Numbered from the stretch's first letter, positions 8,737-17,862 are shown. The stretch: 64,000 nucleotides of DNA from Anaerolineae bacterium (GCA_022821805.1 JAJECX010000015.1:1-64000); one strand, 5' to 3'. The notes: a model not told the origin generated them from the sequence alone. Numbers and translations are program-made.

Positions 8737-10116
8737 CTAACCCCGCAGCTGCGGCACTTCCATGAAGTCCGTCAATGGCACGACAATAGGCGCAAAGAGC
8801 TTTCCGCCAGCGTCGTTATCAATCAACAGCGCGTCATCCGGTCCGGTCGCCGCGCCCGACATATCCATATTCGCGTACTTCAGTACCGCCATCCGGTTCA
8901 TCGTGCCATCCCTCATGCCTTCCTCGAATCTATATTGATATAGCCCTCCGAGAACGGCGTAATCCATGCTTTCCACCGTCTCGCGAATATCGGCGCCGGT
9001 GACCGCATCAAGGCTGCCCACACGGTTCACCGTGCGAACGGTTGTCTCGATGATCGAATCGACCGCGCCCCAAGTCACGAGGTAGGCGATATTCTGTTCC
9101 GCCGGACCGCGCTGGTTGAGGGTGAATTGCTGATAGACGAATTGCACCGCTGGGTTCGCCAGTTCCGTCCACCAGAGGAAGGGCATCGAACCGAACATGC
9201 CATCAACCGATGGCAAGCCATTGGACTTCAACACGCGCTGCCCTAAAATGCCGACGGTGGTATCCATCACCCAGTTGACGCCCGCCAGCTTGATATCCTC
9301 TTCCATGCCCAGGTCGACCAGCGTACCGGCGATCAAGGCTGGTCCGGTCGCCAGCGAATTGGTGTAGATAATGTTGGCGCCGCCGTCGATGGCGTTCTGC
9401 ACTTGCGTCAAGATATCGGTGTCAGTCGGCAAGAAGAATTGCGGCTCCTCCAAGACATTTACGCCGAGACTGGCGCAGTATTCTCGCGCCGCCGGCTCGG
9501 TGCCCGCGCGCCCGAAAGCGTTTGGCCAGGTCACGAAGCCGATCACCGGATCGGGGAAGGTCTCCGGGCTGGCAGCGACAAATTGACAGAAGGAACCAAA
9601 CTGATTGATATAGAGCGGATTGCTGGCGTAGAGCCAGCCGGGCGTATTTCCATCCTCGCCATAGAGGCTCGCGATCGAGCCGGCGGAAATGAAAGAGACG
9701 ATCTCATCTTCCGCCAACTGCTCACGCAGCAATTCCCCATCATCGGAACTGTAGAGCACCAGCAGATCAAGATCATCGGGATATTGGCTGGTAAAACGGT
9801 CGTAAGCGCTCTGCGCCGCTTCCCGGCTGCCGCCTGTGTCTTCATATATCTGCGCCAATTCCGCGCCGCAGACGCCGCCATGGCTGTTCCAGTAGCTCAC
9901 GGCGTCTGTGATGGCGGAGACGAGCGGCTGCGTGATGAATGCGTAGGGACCGCTCAAATCGCCGAAGTGAAAGATATTAAGTGTTTCGCCGGTCAGGTCA
10001 ATTTCACATTCGGTCAAGTCAGACGGATATTCCATCATGTCCTGCGCCATGCCGGGCAGGGCGCCGCCTGCCAACAGCAGCAGCGCAAGCAATAAACATA
10101 GATTCTTCATGGCCAT
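8737..10116 (-). CDS. Branched-chain-type substrate-binding protein (LivJ/LivK-like)
   Basis: A 459-residue exported solute-binding protein. The N-terminus is a signal peptide (LCLLLALLLLAGGALPGMAQ) with probable cleavage after AQ. The mature part has the type I periplasmic-binding fold of HAAT systems: an opening strand and loop with FHFGDLSGPYAFI, then DTGGSREAAQSAYDRF, and a second lobe with WVMDTTVGILGQRVL. Two ATGs six bases apart could start it; GAGGAG is nine bases from the second (10110) and three from the first. It lies between the permeases and livF and should deliver the ligand to LivHM. The ligand is unknown. Confidence 0.88.
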   Translation of the reverse strand: MAMKNLCLLLALLLLAGGALPGMAQDMMEYPSDLTECEIDLTGETLNIFHFGDLSGPYAFITQPLVSAITDAVSYWNSHGGVCGAELAQIYEDTGGSREAAQSAYDRFTSQYPDDLDLLVLYSSDDGELLREQLAEDEIVSFISAGSIASLYGEDGNTPGWLYASNPLYINQFGSFCQFVAASPETFPDPVIGFVTWPNAFGRAGTEPAAREYCASLGVNVLEEPQFFLPTDTDILTQVQNAIDGGANIIYTNSLATGPALIAGTLVDLGMEEDIKLAGVNWVMDTTVGILGQRVLKSNGLPSVDGMFGSMPFLWWTELANPAVQFVYQQFTLNQRGPAEQNIAYLVTWGAVDSIIETTVRTVNRVGSLDAVTGADIRETVESMDYAVLGGLYQYRFEEGMRDGTMNRMAVLKYANMDMSGAATGPDDALLIDNDAGGKLFAPIVVPLTDFMEVPQLRG

Positions 10117-10206
10117 CTTCTCCTCAACTAGACAACTTCATCCAATGAAACGTAAATTTACAGGTTTCACTAACAATAGCTTATGCCAATCACGTTTTCA
10201 TGGCAA

Positions 10207-11628
10207 CTAATAGGAGTAAGGACGGATCTTCCAGGCGACCTTGAACACCTCCCAGCGGTGGGCGATGCCGCGCGGCTCCAGGACCAGGAAGATTATCAGC
10301 GCGCCGCCGAAGAGAATCGGGTTGATTGCGCTGGTGATATTAACCGCGTCGATGAAGGGGAAAAGCTGCGGCAACAAATCCGAGAGCCAAGGGCGCAATG
10401 CCGGGATCGCCGCCTCCTGCAGCAAGCGTATGAAGGTGACGCCGAACATCGCTCCCAACGGGAAGCCGGCGCCGCCGATGATCAGCATCGCCAGCATCTC
10501 TATCGACGTGTCAAGCTGAAACATGTCCAGCGACAGGCTGTTGCGCTCAAAAGCCAGCAGGCAGCCGGCGATCCCGGCGTAAACCGCGCTCAAGAAAAAG
10601 GCGCGCAGCTTGTAGGTGAAGACGTTGATGCCCAGCAGTTCGGCTGCTAGGTCGTTGTCACGCACCGAGATGAAGGCGCGTCCCGTCCGCGTGCGGATGA
10701 TATTGCGCGCCAATAGCATCAGCAGCACCGCCAACGGCACGATGATGTAATACATGGCGATATCGGTGGCGAAGCTCAACGCCTTGCCCCGGCGGACTTG
10801 CGCAGTGAAATTTGCCGTTGAATCATCCGCGACAATGGCGACGCGATACTCGCCCGCCTTGCTCGCGATGAACGAGAGCCCGGTCACCTCGCCCGCGTCG
10901 TCTTTGTACACGGTCATATTGACATCGCCCGCCGGCACCGCATCGCCCTTGGGATTGACCAATTCGATTGTCGGATAGACGCCTTCTATCTCGGCGAAAT
11001 GCACCGATATCACATCGACAAAATAGGGATCGCCCGCCTCGAACAAAAGCGGACTCTCATCGCTCAGATTGTCTTCTGCGTACGAAGTCAGGGGTCCGAT
11101 TATCGGCGCTGGCACGCTCAGCGGCCTGGTGCCGCCGGTCAAGTCCTCCAGCGGATAACGCAGCGCCCAGGGGATGATGAATTGCGCGGCCAGGGTCGCC
11201 ATCGCCAGGTAAAATCCCTTGACGCGTAACGAAGGCAAGCCGAAGACCAAGCCAATCAAACCGGTGAGCAAGGCGCTTGCCGGCAGCGCCGTCCAGAAGC
11301 TGAAACCTAGCTCGCGCGCCAGAATCGCCGATCCATAGGCGCCGATCGCCATAAAAGCCGCGTGCCCCAGCGACATCTGCCCGGTGTAACCGACGAGAAG
11401 ATTTAATCCCTGCACGGCGATTACGAATATCGAAACGCGCGCGATCAAACTAACATACTGATCGCTGATGAGCTTCAGCCCCAGCGGACCCGACACCGAA
11501 AGCAGCGGCGCCAGCAGCAGCGCCAGAAAAGCCAGATTCTTCCACAGCTTGTCGCGCCGCGTGCGGTCGATCGCCATATCTTCTTCGTATGTCGTATCAA
11601 AAACGCCCGCTGGATTGATGTTCGCCAT
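10207..11628 (-). CDS. livM: Branched-chain-type ABC permease LivM with inserted domain
   Basis: A 473-residue permease, longer than the roughly 300-350 residues usual for LivM. The N-terminal membrane part carries the family hallmark GYTGQMSLGHAAFMAIGAYGSA and LPSLRVKGFYLAMATLA. From about residue 155 to 270 there is a hydrophilic stretch (VDVISVHFAEIEGVYPTIELV, KAGEYRVAIVADD) with alternating beta-like sequence. Membrane segments then resume (IIVPLAVLLMLLARNI) with the second hallmark GRAFISVRDNDLAAELLGINV. The insert should lie outside the membrane between two spans. The gene starts with ATG, 17 bp after livH. Confidence 0.9.
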   Translation of the reverse strand: MANINPAGVFDTTYEEDMAIDRTRRDKLWKNLAFLALLLAPLLSVSGPLGLKLISDQYVSLIARVSIFVIAVQGLNLLVGYTGQMSLGHAAFMAIGAYGSAILARELGFSFWTALPASALLTGLIGLVFGLPSLRVKGFYLAMATLAAQFIIPWALRYPLEDLTGGTRPLSVPAPIIGPLTSYAEDNLSDESPLLFEAGDPYFVDVISVHFAEIEGVYPTIELVNPKGDAVPAGDVNMTVYKDDAGEVTGLSFIASKAGEYRVAIVADDSTANFTAQVRRGKALSFATDIAMYYIIVPLAVLLMLLARNIIRTRTGRAFISVRDNDLAAELLGINVFTYKLRAFFLSAVYAGIAGCLLAFERNSLSLDMFQLDTSIEMLAMLIIGGAGFPLGAMFGVTFIRLLQEAAIPALRPWLSDLLPQLFPFIDAVNITSAINPILFGGALIIFLVLEPRGIAHRWEVFKVAWKIRPYSY

Positions 11629-11645
11629 AATCGTTTCGCGTCCCG

Positions 11646-12830
11646 CTAGATCCGCTCAATGCGTTTTTCGCCGAACAAGCCATCGGGTCTGATGACCAGC
11701 ACCAGCATCAAAACCACATAAGGCGCCAGATTGGTGCCCACCTGTTCCGATGAATTGATCAAGGTGCCGAACTGCTCGACGATGCCGATGATGATCCCGC
11801 CCACCAGCGCGCCCGTAATCGATTCCAAGCCGCCTAACAGTACCGCCGGAAATACGCGCAGCGCCACAAAGCTGATATTCAGCGACAAGCCGACCGCGCC
11901 GCCCTGTAAAACACCGGCAATCGACGCCAGGAATGCGGCGACCGCCCAGGTGATCGCCAGGATCACCCGTACGCGCAAGCCCACCGACTGCGCCAATTGC
12001 TGATCTTCCGATGTCGCGCGCATCGCCAAGCCAACGCTGGTGTATCGAAAGAAGAGGATGAATCCGACGAAGGCGACGATCGCCAAAATGAATGCGATCA
12101 CTAGCTCCACGCGGATGATGGCCAAGCCGTCGAGCGCTTCCCGCAAGCCCTCCAGTCGAATTGGCTTGAAGCGGCTGTTCGTCCGCGGATCGACGAAGAT
12201 GGGCAGATTCAGTTCAACCGTGCCCCAGGCGATCTGCGTCACGCCATGCAGGACCTCGGCCACCGCCAGCGTCATGAGCACGGCGGTGAATAGCGGCTGC
12301 CCGATCAATGGGCGAATGGTGAAACGCTCCACCGCCAGCCCGGTCAGGATTGCGCCGACGAAGGTTCCCGTCAGCGCGCGCAGCCATTGCCATTCGATGC
12401 CGCCGACCGTCATCAGCGCAGTCAATAAGATCGCGCCGCCGCCTGCAATCGCCAGGTTCCGTTGCTCCAGCAGGCTCCGGTAACTGACCGTCGTCATGAT
12501 CATGAACATGGTCGCCGCCGAAAGCAGCCCGGCGCCAGCCAGCGAGATCTCGCTGACGGTGAAAAAGCTCCAGAAGATCATGCCGCCAACGACCATCATC
12601 CAGCCATGCGCGAAGTTGAAGACGCCTGAGGCCTTGTTGATGACCACGATGCCCAGCGCCACCAAGCCATATACGCCGCCTACCAGCACGCCGGAAATCA
12701 AGGTCTGCACGATGCGCGCCGCCTTCAGCCCGGCCAACTGATCGCCGACGAACAGCGTCAGCGCGACCGCCGCAATCGCGTAGAGCAGCCAGGTCAGTTG
12801 TCGCCTGTTGCGATTGATGTATTCGGTCAC
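11646..12830 (-). CDS. livH: Branched-chain-type ABC permease LivH
   Basis: A 394-residue inner-membrane permease, about 100 residues longer than the common LivH. Hallmarks seen are LISGVLVGGVYGLVALGIVVINKASGVFNFAHG near the N-terminus and RATSEDQQLAQSVGLRV, then FPAVLLGGLESITGALVGG and a C-terminal RPDGLFGEKRIERI. Extra length comes from added membrane segments around residues 105-170 and a soluble segment (VDPRTNSRFKPIRLEGLREALDG). It pairs with LivM to form the channel. It is preceded by two palindromic repeats that separate it from the acyl-CoA synthetase gene, so a separate promoter or an RNA-stability site there is possible. Confidence 0.9.
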   Translation of the reverse strand: MTEYINRNRRQLTWLLYAIAAVALTLFVGDQLAGLKAARIVQTLISGVLVGGVYGLVALGIVVINKASGVFNFAHGWMMVVGGMIFWSFFTVSEISLAGAGLLSAATMFMIMTTVSYRSLLEQRNLAIAGGGAILLTALMTVGGIEWQWLRALTGTFVGAILTGLAVERFTIRPLIGQPLFTAVLMTLAVAEVLHGVTQIAWGTVELNLPIFVDPRTNSRFKPIRLEGLREALDGLAIIRVELVIAFILAIVAFVGFILFFRYTSVGLAMRATSEDQQLAQSVGLRVRVILAITWAVAAFLASIAGVLQGGAVGLSLNISFVALRVFPAVLLGGLESITGALVGGIIIGIVEQFGTLINSSEQVGTNLAPYVVLMLVLVIRPDGLFGEKRIERI

Positions 12831-12843
12831 TGGCGCCGTCCTT

Positions 12844-12911
12844 GCGGGCGAAACAAATCTCGCCCCTACCAGTTTTCGTCTTTTGCGGGCGAGACAAGTC
12901 TCGCCCCTACA
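12844..12911 (-). repeat. Two palindromic repeats in tandem
   Basis: Two copies lie back to back in the same orientation: GCGGGCGAAACAAATCTCGCCCCTAC (12844-12869) and GCGGGCGAGACAAGTCTCGCCCCTACAA (12885-12911). In the second, GGGCGAGAC and GTCTCGCCC form a perfect 9-bp stem with a two-base loop. They sit in the 99-bp gap between the acyl-CoA synthetase gene and livH, inside the presumed operon. Confidence 0.8.
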
Positions 12912-12929
12912 ACAGATTGCTTGGGAGAA

Positions 12930-14939
12930 TCACACATTGACCACGCGCAGCTCCGTCTCCACCGTGCCCGTTCGGCCATCGCGATACTTCACGTCGGCGC
13001 TGACATGCACCTGCCGCCGCCCGCCATATATCGCCTCCAGCAGTTCATGATACTTCTCATGCAAGGCGCCCCGCCGCAGCTTGCGCGTCCGCGTCAACTC
13101 GGCCTCATCGGCATCAAACTCCTTGTGCAGGATCACAAAGCGCTTGACCCGCGAATACGCCGGCAGCGACTCGTTGATCGCTCGCAGCTCGCCGCGAATG
13201 ATCTCGTAGACCTCTTCCCGCTGCGATAGATCGACATAGGTGGTGAAGGCGATGCCCCGCTTCTCCGCCCAGCGCGAGACATTCTGAAAGTCGAAAACGA
13301 TAATCGCCGAGACGAAGTCCAGCTCGGCGCCGCCGATCGTCATCATGTCCTGCACGTAGGGGCTGAATTTCGCGCGCCCCTCGATATATTGCGGGCTGAA
13401 CTTTTCCCCCGAAGCCAATTCAATCAGATCGGCGACGCGCTCAAGGTAGATTAGATGCCCGGTCTTCTCGTCCATGTGGCCCGCGTCGCCGGTGTAATAC
13501 CAACCTTCGACATCAAGCGCCTCGCCGGTCTTGTCCGGCTGCTTGTAATAGCCTTTGAAGCGCGCCTTGGTGCGAATGAGAATCTCCTGATTCTCCGCGA
13601 TCTTGATCTCGACGCCGGGCACAATCACGCCAACGGTTTCAAATCGCACATCGCCGCGCAGGTGCACCGTGCCTAAAGTTTCCGTCGAGCCGTAGAATTG
13701 CCGCAGCTCGATGCCGATGGCGCGGAAGAAACGGATGATATCCGAGCTGAGCATCGCGCCCGCCGTCAGCACATTGCGCGCCCGCGTCAAGCCCAGCTTG
13801 TCGCGCAGCGGCTCAAAGATGGCGTATTCGCCCAGCCAGCGCAGCAGCCGCAGGGGCGGCGGTATCGCTCGATGCTCGTCTTCCAGGTCGATCGCGCGAT
13901 AAGCGATTGGCATGAAGAGACGGTACATCAAGCGGTTTAGCGGGCTGCTGTCGTTGATGCGGAATTGCACCACGCGCGCCAGATTCTCCCAGACGCGGCT
14001 GGGGAAGAGCAAGCCCGCTGGCGCTATCTCGCGCATATCGGTCGGCACCGTCTCCGGTCCCTCAGGGAAATTCACCTGTACGCCATTGAGCAGGTGTGTG
14101 CTAAATCCGAAGCCCTGCTCCGCCAGCCACGCCATCGGGCTGAACGACAGCCAGTTGTCTTCGCGCCGCGAATCGACATAGTTGTCGTTCAGCGCGTGCC
14201 CGTAGACCAGCTGATGGTGGGTGATCTCGGCGAACTTCGGCAGGCTGGTTGTGCCCGATGTCATGCTGAGGATGATGGTGGCGCCCGGCTCGGTCGATAG
14301 CGCCAGCTCATCAAAGATCTTCGGCTGCCCCTGTCGGAGCTCGCGGCCCGACGCCTGCGCTGCGCGGAAACTCAATAGCCATTCGTCGACATAACTCCAC
14401 ATGCCGCGCTCTTCCCAGTAGATGACCTTGAGAATCTGCGGCAGGCTCGTTTTGATCTCGAGCATCTTGTCGACTTGTTCCTGATCGTGCGCGCAGACGA
14501 CGGTCGCGTCGGTGGAAGCGATCACATAATGGATATCCTGCGGGCTGGCATCGCTGAAGACGCAGCAAGTCTTGCAATGCAGCGCATGAGTGGCGATCTG
14601 CGCCCAATACATCTCCGGGTCGTTCTCGCCGATGATGACCAGCGTGTCGCCCTTTTTTAGTCCCAGCTGCAGCAGCCCCATCGCGAAGTCCACCACCTGA
14701 TCGTAGACCTCGTTCCAACTGTATTCCTGCCAGATGCCGTAGCGTTTCTTCCGCTGCGCCACTTCATCGCCCAGCTCTTCGACGCGGCGCAAAAACCCCT
14801 TTGAAAGCGTATTCTCTTCCGGGCGCGCCGGCTTGATCTTCTTGTCCAACAGCGAAGTGTAGACTGTGCCCGGCGTCGCCTCGCGATAGGGGATCCCTTG
14901 CCTTTCAGCCAAAGCCATCTCAATGCTCGCCTTCGCCAA
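12930..14939 (-). CDS. Long-chain acyl-CoA synthetase (AMP-binding)
   Basis: A 669-residue adenylate-forming ligase of the long-chain fatty acyl-CoA synthetase family. The phosphate-binding loop is MTSGTTSLPKFAEITH, the A5-like motif is FYGSTETLGTVHL, the A7-like motif is GWYYTGDAGHMDEKTGHL, and the C-terminal domain has LELASGEKFSPQYIEG-like sequence. It makes an acyl-CoA from a carboxylic acid, ATP and CoA in the cytoplasm. It overlaps livG by 20 bp, which means co-transcription and probably translational coupling with the importer. The same pairing of this ligase type with Liv genes is seen in other bacteria, where the substrate is usually unassigned. Confidence 0.88.
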   Translation of the reverse strand: MAKASIEMALAERQGIPYREATPGTVYTSLLDKKIKPARPEENTLSKGFLRRVEELGDEVAQRKKRYGIWQEYSWNEVYDQVVDFAMGLLQLGLKKGDTLVIIGENDPEMYWAQIATHALHCKTCCVFSDASPQDIHYVIASTDATVVCAHDQEQVDKMLEIKTSLPQILKVIYWEERGMWSYVDEWLLSFRAAQASGRELRQGQPKIFDELALSTEPGATIILSMTSGTTSLPKFAEITHHQLVYGHALNDNYVDSRREDNWLSFSPMAWLAEQGFGFSTHLLNGVQVNFPEGPETVPTDMREIAPAGLLFPSRVWENLARVVQFRINDSSPLNRLMYRLFMPIAYRAIDLEDEHRAIPPPLRLLRWLGEYAIFEPLRDKLGLTRARNVLTAGAMLSSDIIRFFRAIGIELRQFYGSTETLGTVHLRGDVRFETVGVIVPGVEIKIAENQEILIRTKARFKGYYKQPDKTGEALDVEGWYYTGDAGHMDEKTGHLIYLERVADLIELASGEKFSPQYIEGRAKFSPYVQDMMTIGGAELDFVSAIIVFDFQNVSRWAEKRGIAFTTYVDLSQREEVYEIIRGELRAINESLPAYSRVKRFVILHKEFDADEAELTRTRKLRRGALHEKYHELLEAIYGGRRQVHVSADVKYRDGRTGTVETELRVVNV

Positions 14940-15690
14940 GGTAGGCGTCTATGACCGCTTCGTTGCGGCTGATCTCGTCGGGCTTGCCTTCGCCGATCTT
15001 GACGCCAAAGTCAATCACAGCGATATGGTGAGAGATGTCCATCACCAAGCCGATATCATGCTCGATCAGCATGATGGTCGCGCCTTGCAATTCGTGGATA
15101 TCGAGGATATAGCGCGCCATATCCTCCTTCTCTTCGATATTCATGCCCGCCATCGGCTCGTCAAGCAGCAGCAGGGTCGGCTCCAAAGCCAAGGCTCGCC
15201 CCAGCTCCACCCGTTTGCGCAAGCCGTAACTGAGCGTCCCGACGATCGACTTGCGAATGGGCTCCAGCTCCAGGAAGTCGATGATCTCCTCAACGCGCTG
15301 TCGATGGGCGATTTCCTCGCGCTGCGCCGCCCCCCAAAACAGCGCCCCGGTCAGCATATTGGTCGTCATGTGGATATGCCGCGCCGCCATCAGATTGTCC
15401 AGCACGGTGGCGTTGGTATAGAGCGCGATATTTTGGAAGGTGCGCGATATGCCCAGCCTGGCTCGGCGATAGGGCGGCATGCGCGTGATGTCGTTCCCCT
15501 CAAAGAGGATGCGCCCCTGCTGCGGCGTATAGAAGCCGTTGACGCTGTTGATCAGGCTGGTCTTGCCAGCGCCATTCGGTCCGATGACGGCGAATATCTC
15601 GCCGGAATTAACTTCAAATTCGACATCCTGCAAAGCCTTGATGCCACCGAAACTGAGGGAGATATTATCGACATGCAGCTTGACCGACAT
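14920..15690 (-). CDS. livG: Branched-chain-type ABC transporter ATPase LivG
   Basis: A 256-residue ABC ATPase with Walker A GPNGAGKTSLINSVNG, a LSYGLRKRVELGRAL signature region in place of LSGGQ (common in LivG), Walker B LLLLDEPMAGMN and the H-loop MLIEHDIGLVM. The YGLRK signature and EHDIGLVM are LivG-like. It is the first gene of the minus-strand cluster LivG, acyl-CoA synthetase, LivH, LivM, LivJ, LivF, PaaK-like. A promoter is expected in 15691-15813, where nothing convincing could be picked by eye. Confidence 0.92.
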   Translation of the reverse strand: MSVKLHVDNISLSFGGIKALQDVEFEVNSGEIFAVIGPNGAGKTSLINSVNGFYTPQQGRILFEGNDITRMPPYRRARLGISRTFQNIALYTNATVLDNLMAARHIHMTTNMLTGALFWGAAQREEIAHRQRVEEIIDFLELEPIRKSIVGTLSYGLRKRVELGRALALEPTLLLLDEPMAGMNIEEKEDMARYILDIHELQGATIMLIEHDIGLVMDISHHIAVIDFGVKIGEGKPDEISRNEAVIDAYLGEGEH

Positions 15691-15813
15691 GGCTGACCTA
15701 TAGTTCTGGGACCCGGTTGGAGCGAGCCATATTATCGCCCGAATCCATGCCCGACCGAATTATAACAAAGATAACAGACCACGTCGCCAGGGGCAAACGC
15801 GCCAGGCGCCAGC

Positions 15814-16653
15814 TCAGACGCGCTCCAGCAGCCAATCTTTTAAGTCGGCGATAACCGCGGCTCGCTCGATCTCGTTGACAACTTCGTGGCGTAATCCGGG
15901 GTAAGTCTTCAGCGTAACATCGGCGCTCGCCGCATTTTCCGCCAGGTAACGCGCGCCGGAAACCGGTGTCAGTTCGTCCGCGCCGCCGTGCAGCGCCAGC
16001 AGCGGCGTCTTGATCGTATGCGCCGAGGCGCAAATATCGCGCGCCATGCGCACCAGCGCCGCCGATGTCCCGATCCGCCACATGCGCTTTTCCACCAAGG
16101 GGTCTTCTTGCCATTCGCGCAGCTTGCCCTCGTCGCGCGTCAAAACATCGGACGGTCCGCGCGGGGACAGGCGCGCCTTTGGCATGACCTTCGCCGCCAG
16201 CAGCAGCAGCTTTACCAGCCAGGCGGGCGCCATCCGCTCGCCGTGAATCGCCGCGCCGCTCAAGGCGATGCCGCGCAAACCTTCCGGCTGCCCCAAGACG
16301 AATCCCAGCCCGATCAACGAGCCCATGCTGTGCGCGAAGATAAAAGGCGGCGGCAGCGGATGCCGAGCGCGGATAAGATCGTAGAGTTGGCTGACGTCAG
16401 CGACGGCGAGCTGCAGATCGGGGATGTGCCCGCGCGCGCCGCCGCTCAACCCATGCCCGCGGTGGTCAATGGCGTAACAGGCCAAGCCGGCGTCCGTCAG
16501 CGCCTCGGCGACATGGCGATAGCGCCCGCCATGCTCGTTGATGCCATGCAGAATCAGGGCGATGCCGCGAAACGGTCCGCTCTCCGGCAGCCACTCGCGG
16601 TAAAAAATCGCCAAGCCGTCAGCGTTTTGAAACCTGTGTTCGATTTCGATCAT
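15814..16653 (-). CDS. Alpha/beta hydrolase, monoacylglycerol lipase-like
   Basis: A soluble alpha/beta hydrolase of about 279 residues, of the kind that cleaves monoacylglycerols or lysophospholipids. The catalytic set is visible: oxyanion region LHGINEHGGRY, DHRGHGLSGG, nucleophile elbow FAHSMGSLIG (Ser), acid in LHGGADELTPV (Asp) and histidine in GLRHEVVNE. The ATG at 16653 (MIEIEHRF) is preferred over the GTG twelve bases upstream because the fold begins there, but neither has a strong ribosome binding site. It lies on the same strand as the Liv operon, separated by about 120 bp, and may be transcribed on its own. Confidence 0.87.
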   Translation of the reverse strand: MIEIEHRFQNADGLAIFYREWLPESGPFRGIALILHGINEHGGRYRHVAEALTDAGLACYAIDHRGHGLSGGARGHIPDLQLAVADVSQLYDLIRARHPLPPPFIFAHSMGSLIGLGFVLGQPEGLRGIALSGAAIHGERMAPAWLVKLLLLAAKVMPKARLSPRGPSDVLTRDEGKLREWQEDPLVEKRMWRIGTSAALVRMARDICASAHTIKTPLLALHGGADELTPVSGARYLAENAASADVTLKTYPGLRHEVVNEIERAAVIADLKDWLLERV

Positions 16654-16688
16654 TCTCGAAGGCACTCACTGGAGACAGTCTAACTGCC

Positions 16689-17149
16689 TCACTGCCGCAT
16701 CAATTCAAGCTCGCCCCGAATCGCCAGCGCCAGCGCATTCATTTCGGATTCTTCACATCGTTCGGCCAAGGGTACACCAAGCCGACGCATAACCCTATAA
16801 GCGATGTCATCGGGCGCTTGCTCCGGCATGCGTGGCACGATGTGAAAATGAACATGCGGATGATCGGCCGATTCGGCGAATTGCATGACGTAGGTTTTCT
16901 GGCAGCCGGTATGCCGCTTCAGCGCCAGCGAAACTTCCCGTATCAGCGCCCCCAAGTCGGCCGCTTCGGCGACGGTCATTGCGTCGAGCGCCTCAAAATG
17001 TCGCCGCGCGACCAATACCAGCCAGCCGAGATAAGATGTATTGTAGGCATGACGACATCCCAATAATCGCTACGATACATATTGTCCCAAGATGGCGAAG
17101 CGCCTTCATCGCGTTTGCGTATCAACTGGCAGCTTAGGCATTCTGGCAT
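16689..17149 (-). pseudogene. HIT-family protein gene split by a one-base frameshift
   Basis: The ORF track starts this gene at a TTG (17063), but the real start is upstream. AGGAGGAG (17153-17160) precedes an ATG at 17149 that opens MPECLSCQLIRKRDEG...SDYWDVV, with the CxxC zinc motif usual in this HIT subgroup. That frame fails right after DVV. The next frame continues HAYNTSYLGWLVLVARRHFEAL through the HIT signature HPHVHFHIVPRM to the end. Joined, the protein is about 153 residues, the normal length. The join needs one extra base near 17051 (GTCGTCATG should read GTCGTCCATG). HIT proteins are nucleotide hydrolases or transferases. This may be a real lesion or an assembly error. Confidence 0.85.
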
Positions 17150-17286
17150 CGGCTCCTCCTTCGTCCCAAACTTCCCTCATCTACATTGGCTCTAGCTTAA
17201 TCTCTCGCCGCCAATCCCAACTAGGTGCTCGCCGACGCTGACGGTATAATCCTGCGCGGCACGACAGAAGGCTCTGGCGAGGAAGA

Positions 17287-17862
17287 ATGACAACAGAATT
17301 CCAACGACCGCGAGCCATCGCCCTGGTCGGCATGCCGGGCGCGGGCAAAACCGTCTGCGCTGATCACCTGAAGCGCCTAGGCTTCTTCACGCTAAGATTC
17401 GGCGCCGTCGTCGTTGACGAAGCGCGGCGGCGCGGCTGGGCGGTCAATCCCGCCAATGAACGCATCGTGCGCGAAGAACTGCGCGCGCGGCACGGCATGG
17501 CGGCGATGGCGCTGATTTCGCTGCCGAAACTGCGCGCGGCCCTGTCTCATCATGGCTGCATCGTCATTGATGGCTTGTATAGCTTCAGCGAATACAAGCT
17601 GCTCGTCGATGAGCTTGGCGCGCCGCTGGTCCTCATTGCTGTCGCCGCGCCCCGTCACCTGCGCTACCAGCGCCTGGCGACCCGCGCCGAACGCCCGTTG
17701 ACCGCGCGCGAAGCCAACGAGCGTGACTTCCAGGAGATCGAAAAACTGGAAAAAGGCGGTCCCATCGCCATCGCCGATTACACGCTGGTCAACGATGACA
17801 GTCTGGCTCATTTGCTCACGCGGCTTGATTCGCTGATTGAAGGATTAGACTCTGCGCCCTGA
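17287..17862 (+). CDS. P-loop ATPase, kinase-like (dephospho-CoA kinase-related)
   Basis: A 191-residue cytoplasmic P-loop protein. Walker A is GMPGAGKTVCADHLKRLGF near the N-terminus. The region LRFGAVVVDEARRRG, IDGLYSFSEYKLL and a basic lid-like segment LRYQRLATRAERPLTAREANERD match small nucleotide or CoA-type kinases found mainly in archaea and Chloroflexota and annotated only as AAA-family ATPase. The C-terminal ADYTLVNDDSLAHLLTRLDSLI is the usual ending of that family. The substrate is not known. It begins at an ATG preceded by GAGGAAGA (17279-17286). Confidence 0.75.
   Translation: MTTEFQRPRAIALVGMPGAGKTVCADHLKRLGFFTLRFGAVVVDEARRRGWAVNPANERIVREELRARHGMAAMALISLPKLRAALSHHGCIVIDGLYSFSEYKLLVDELGAPLVLIAVAAPRHLRYQRLATRAERPLTAREANERDFQEIEKLEKGGPIAIADYTLVNDDSLAHLLTRLDSLIEGLDSAP

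Noticed and set aside
9403-10095. 230-codon plus-strand ORF in the LivJ gene
   Set aside because: Antisense to the signal-peptide-bearing binding protein gene, with no motif.
17046-17056. Programmed -1 frameshift in the HIT gene
   Set aside because: No X-XXY-YYZ slippery sequence or nearby stimulatory hairpin is visible at GTCGTCATG, and HIT genes are not known to use one. A one-base loss or assembly error is simpler.
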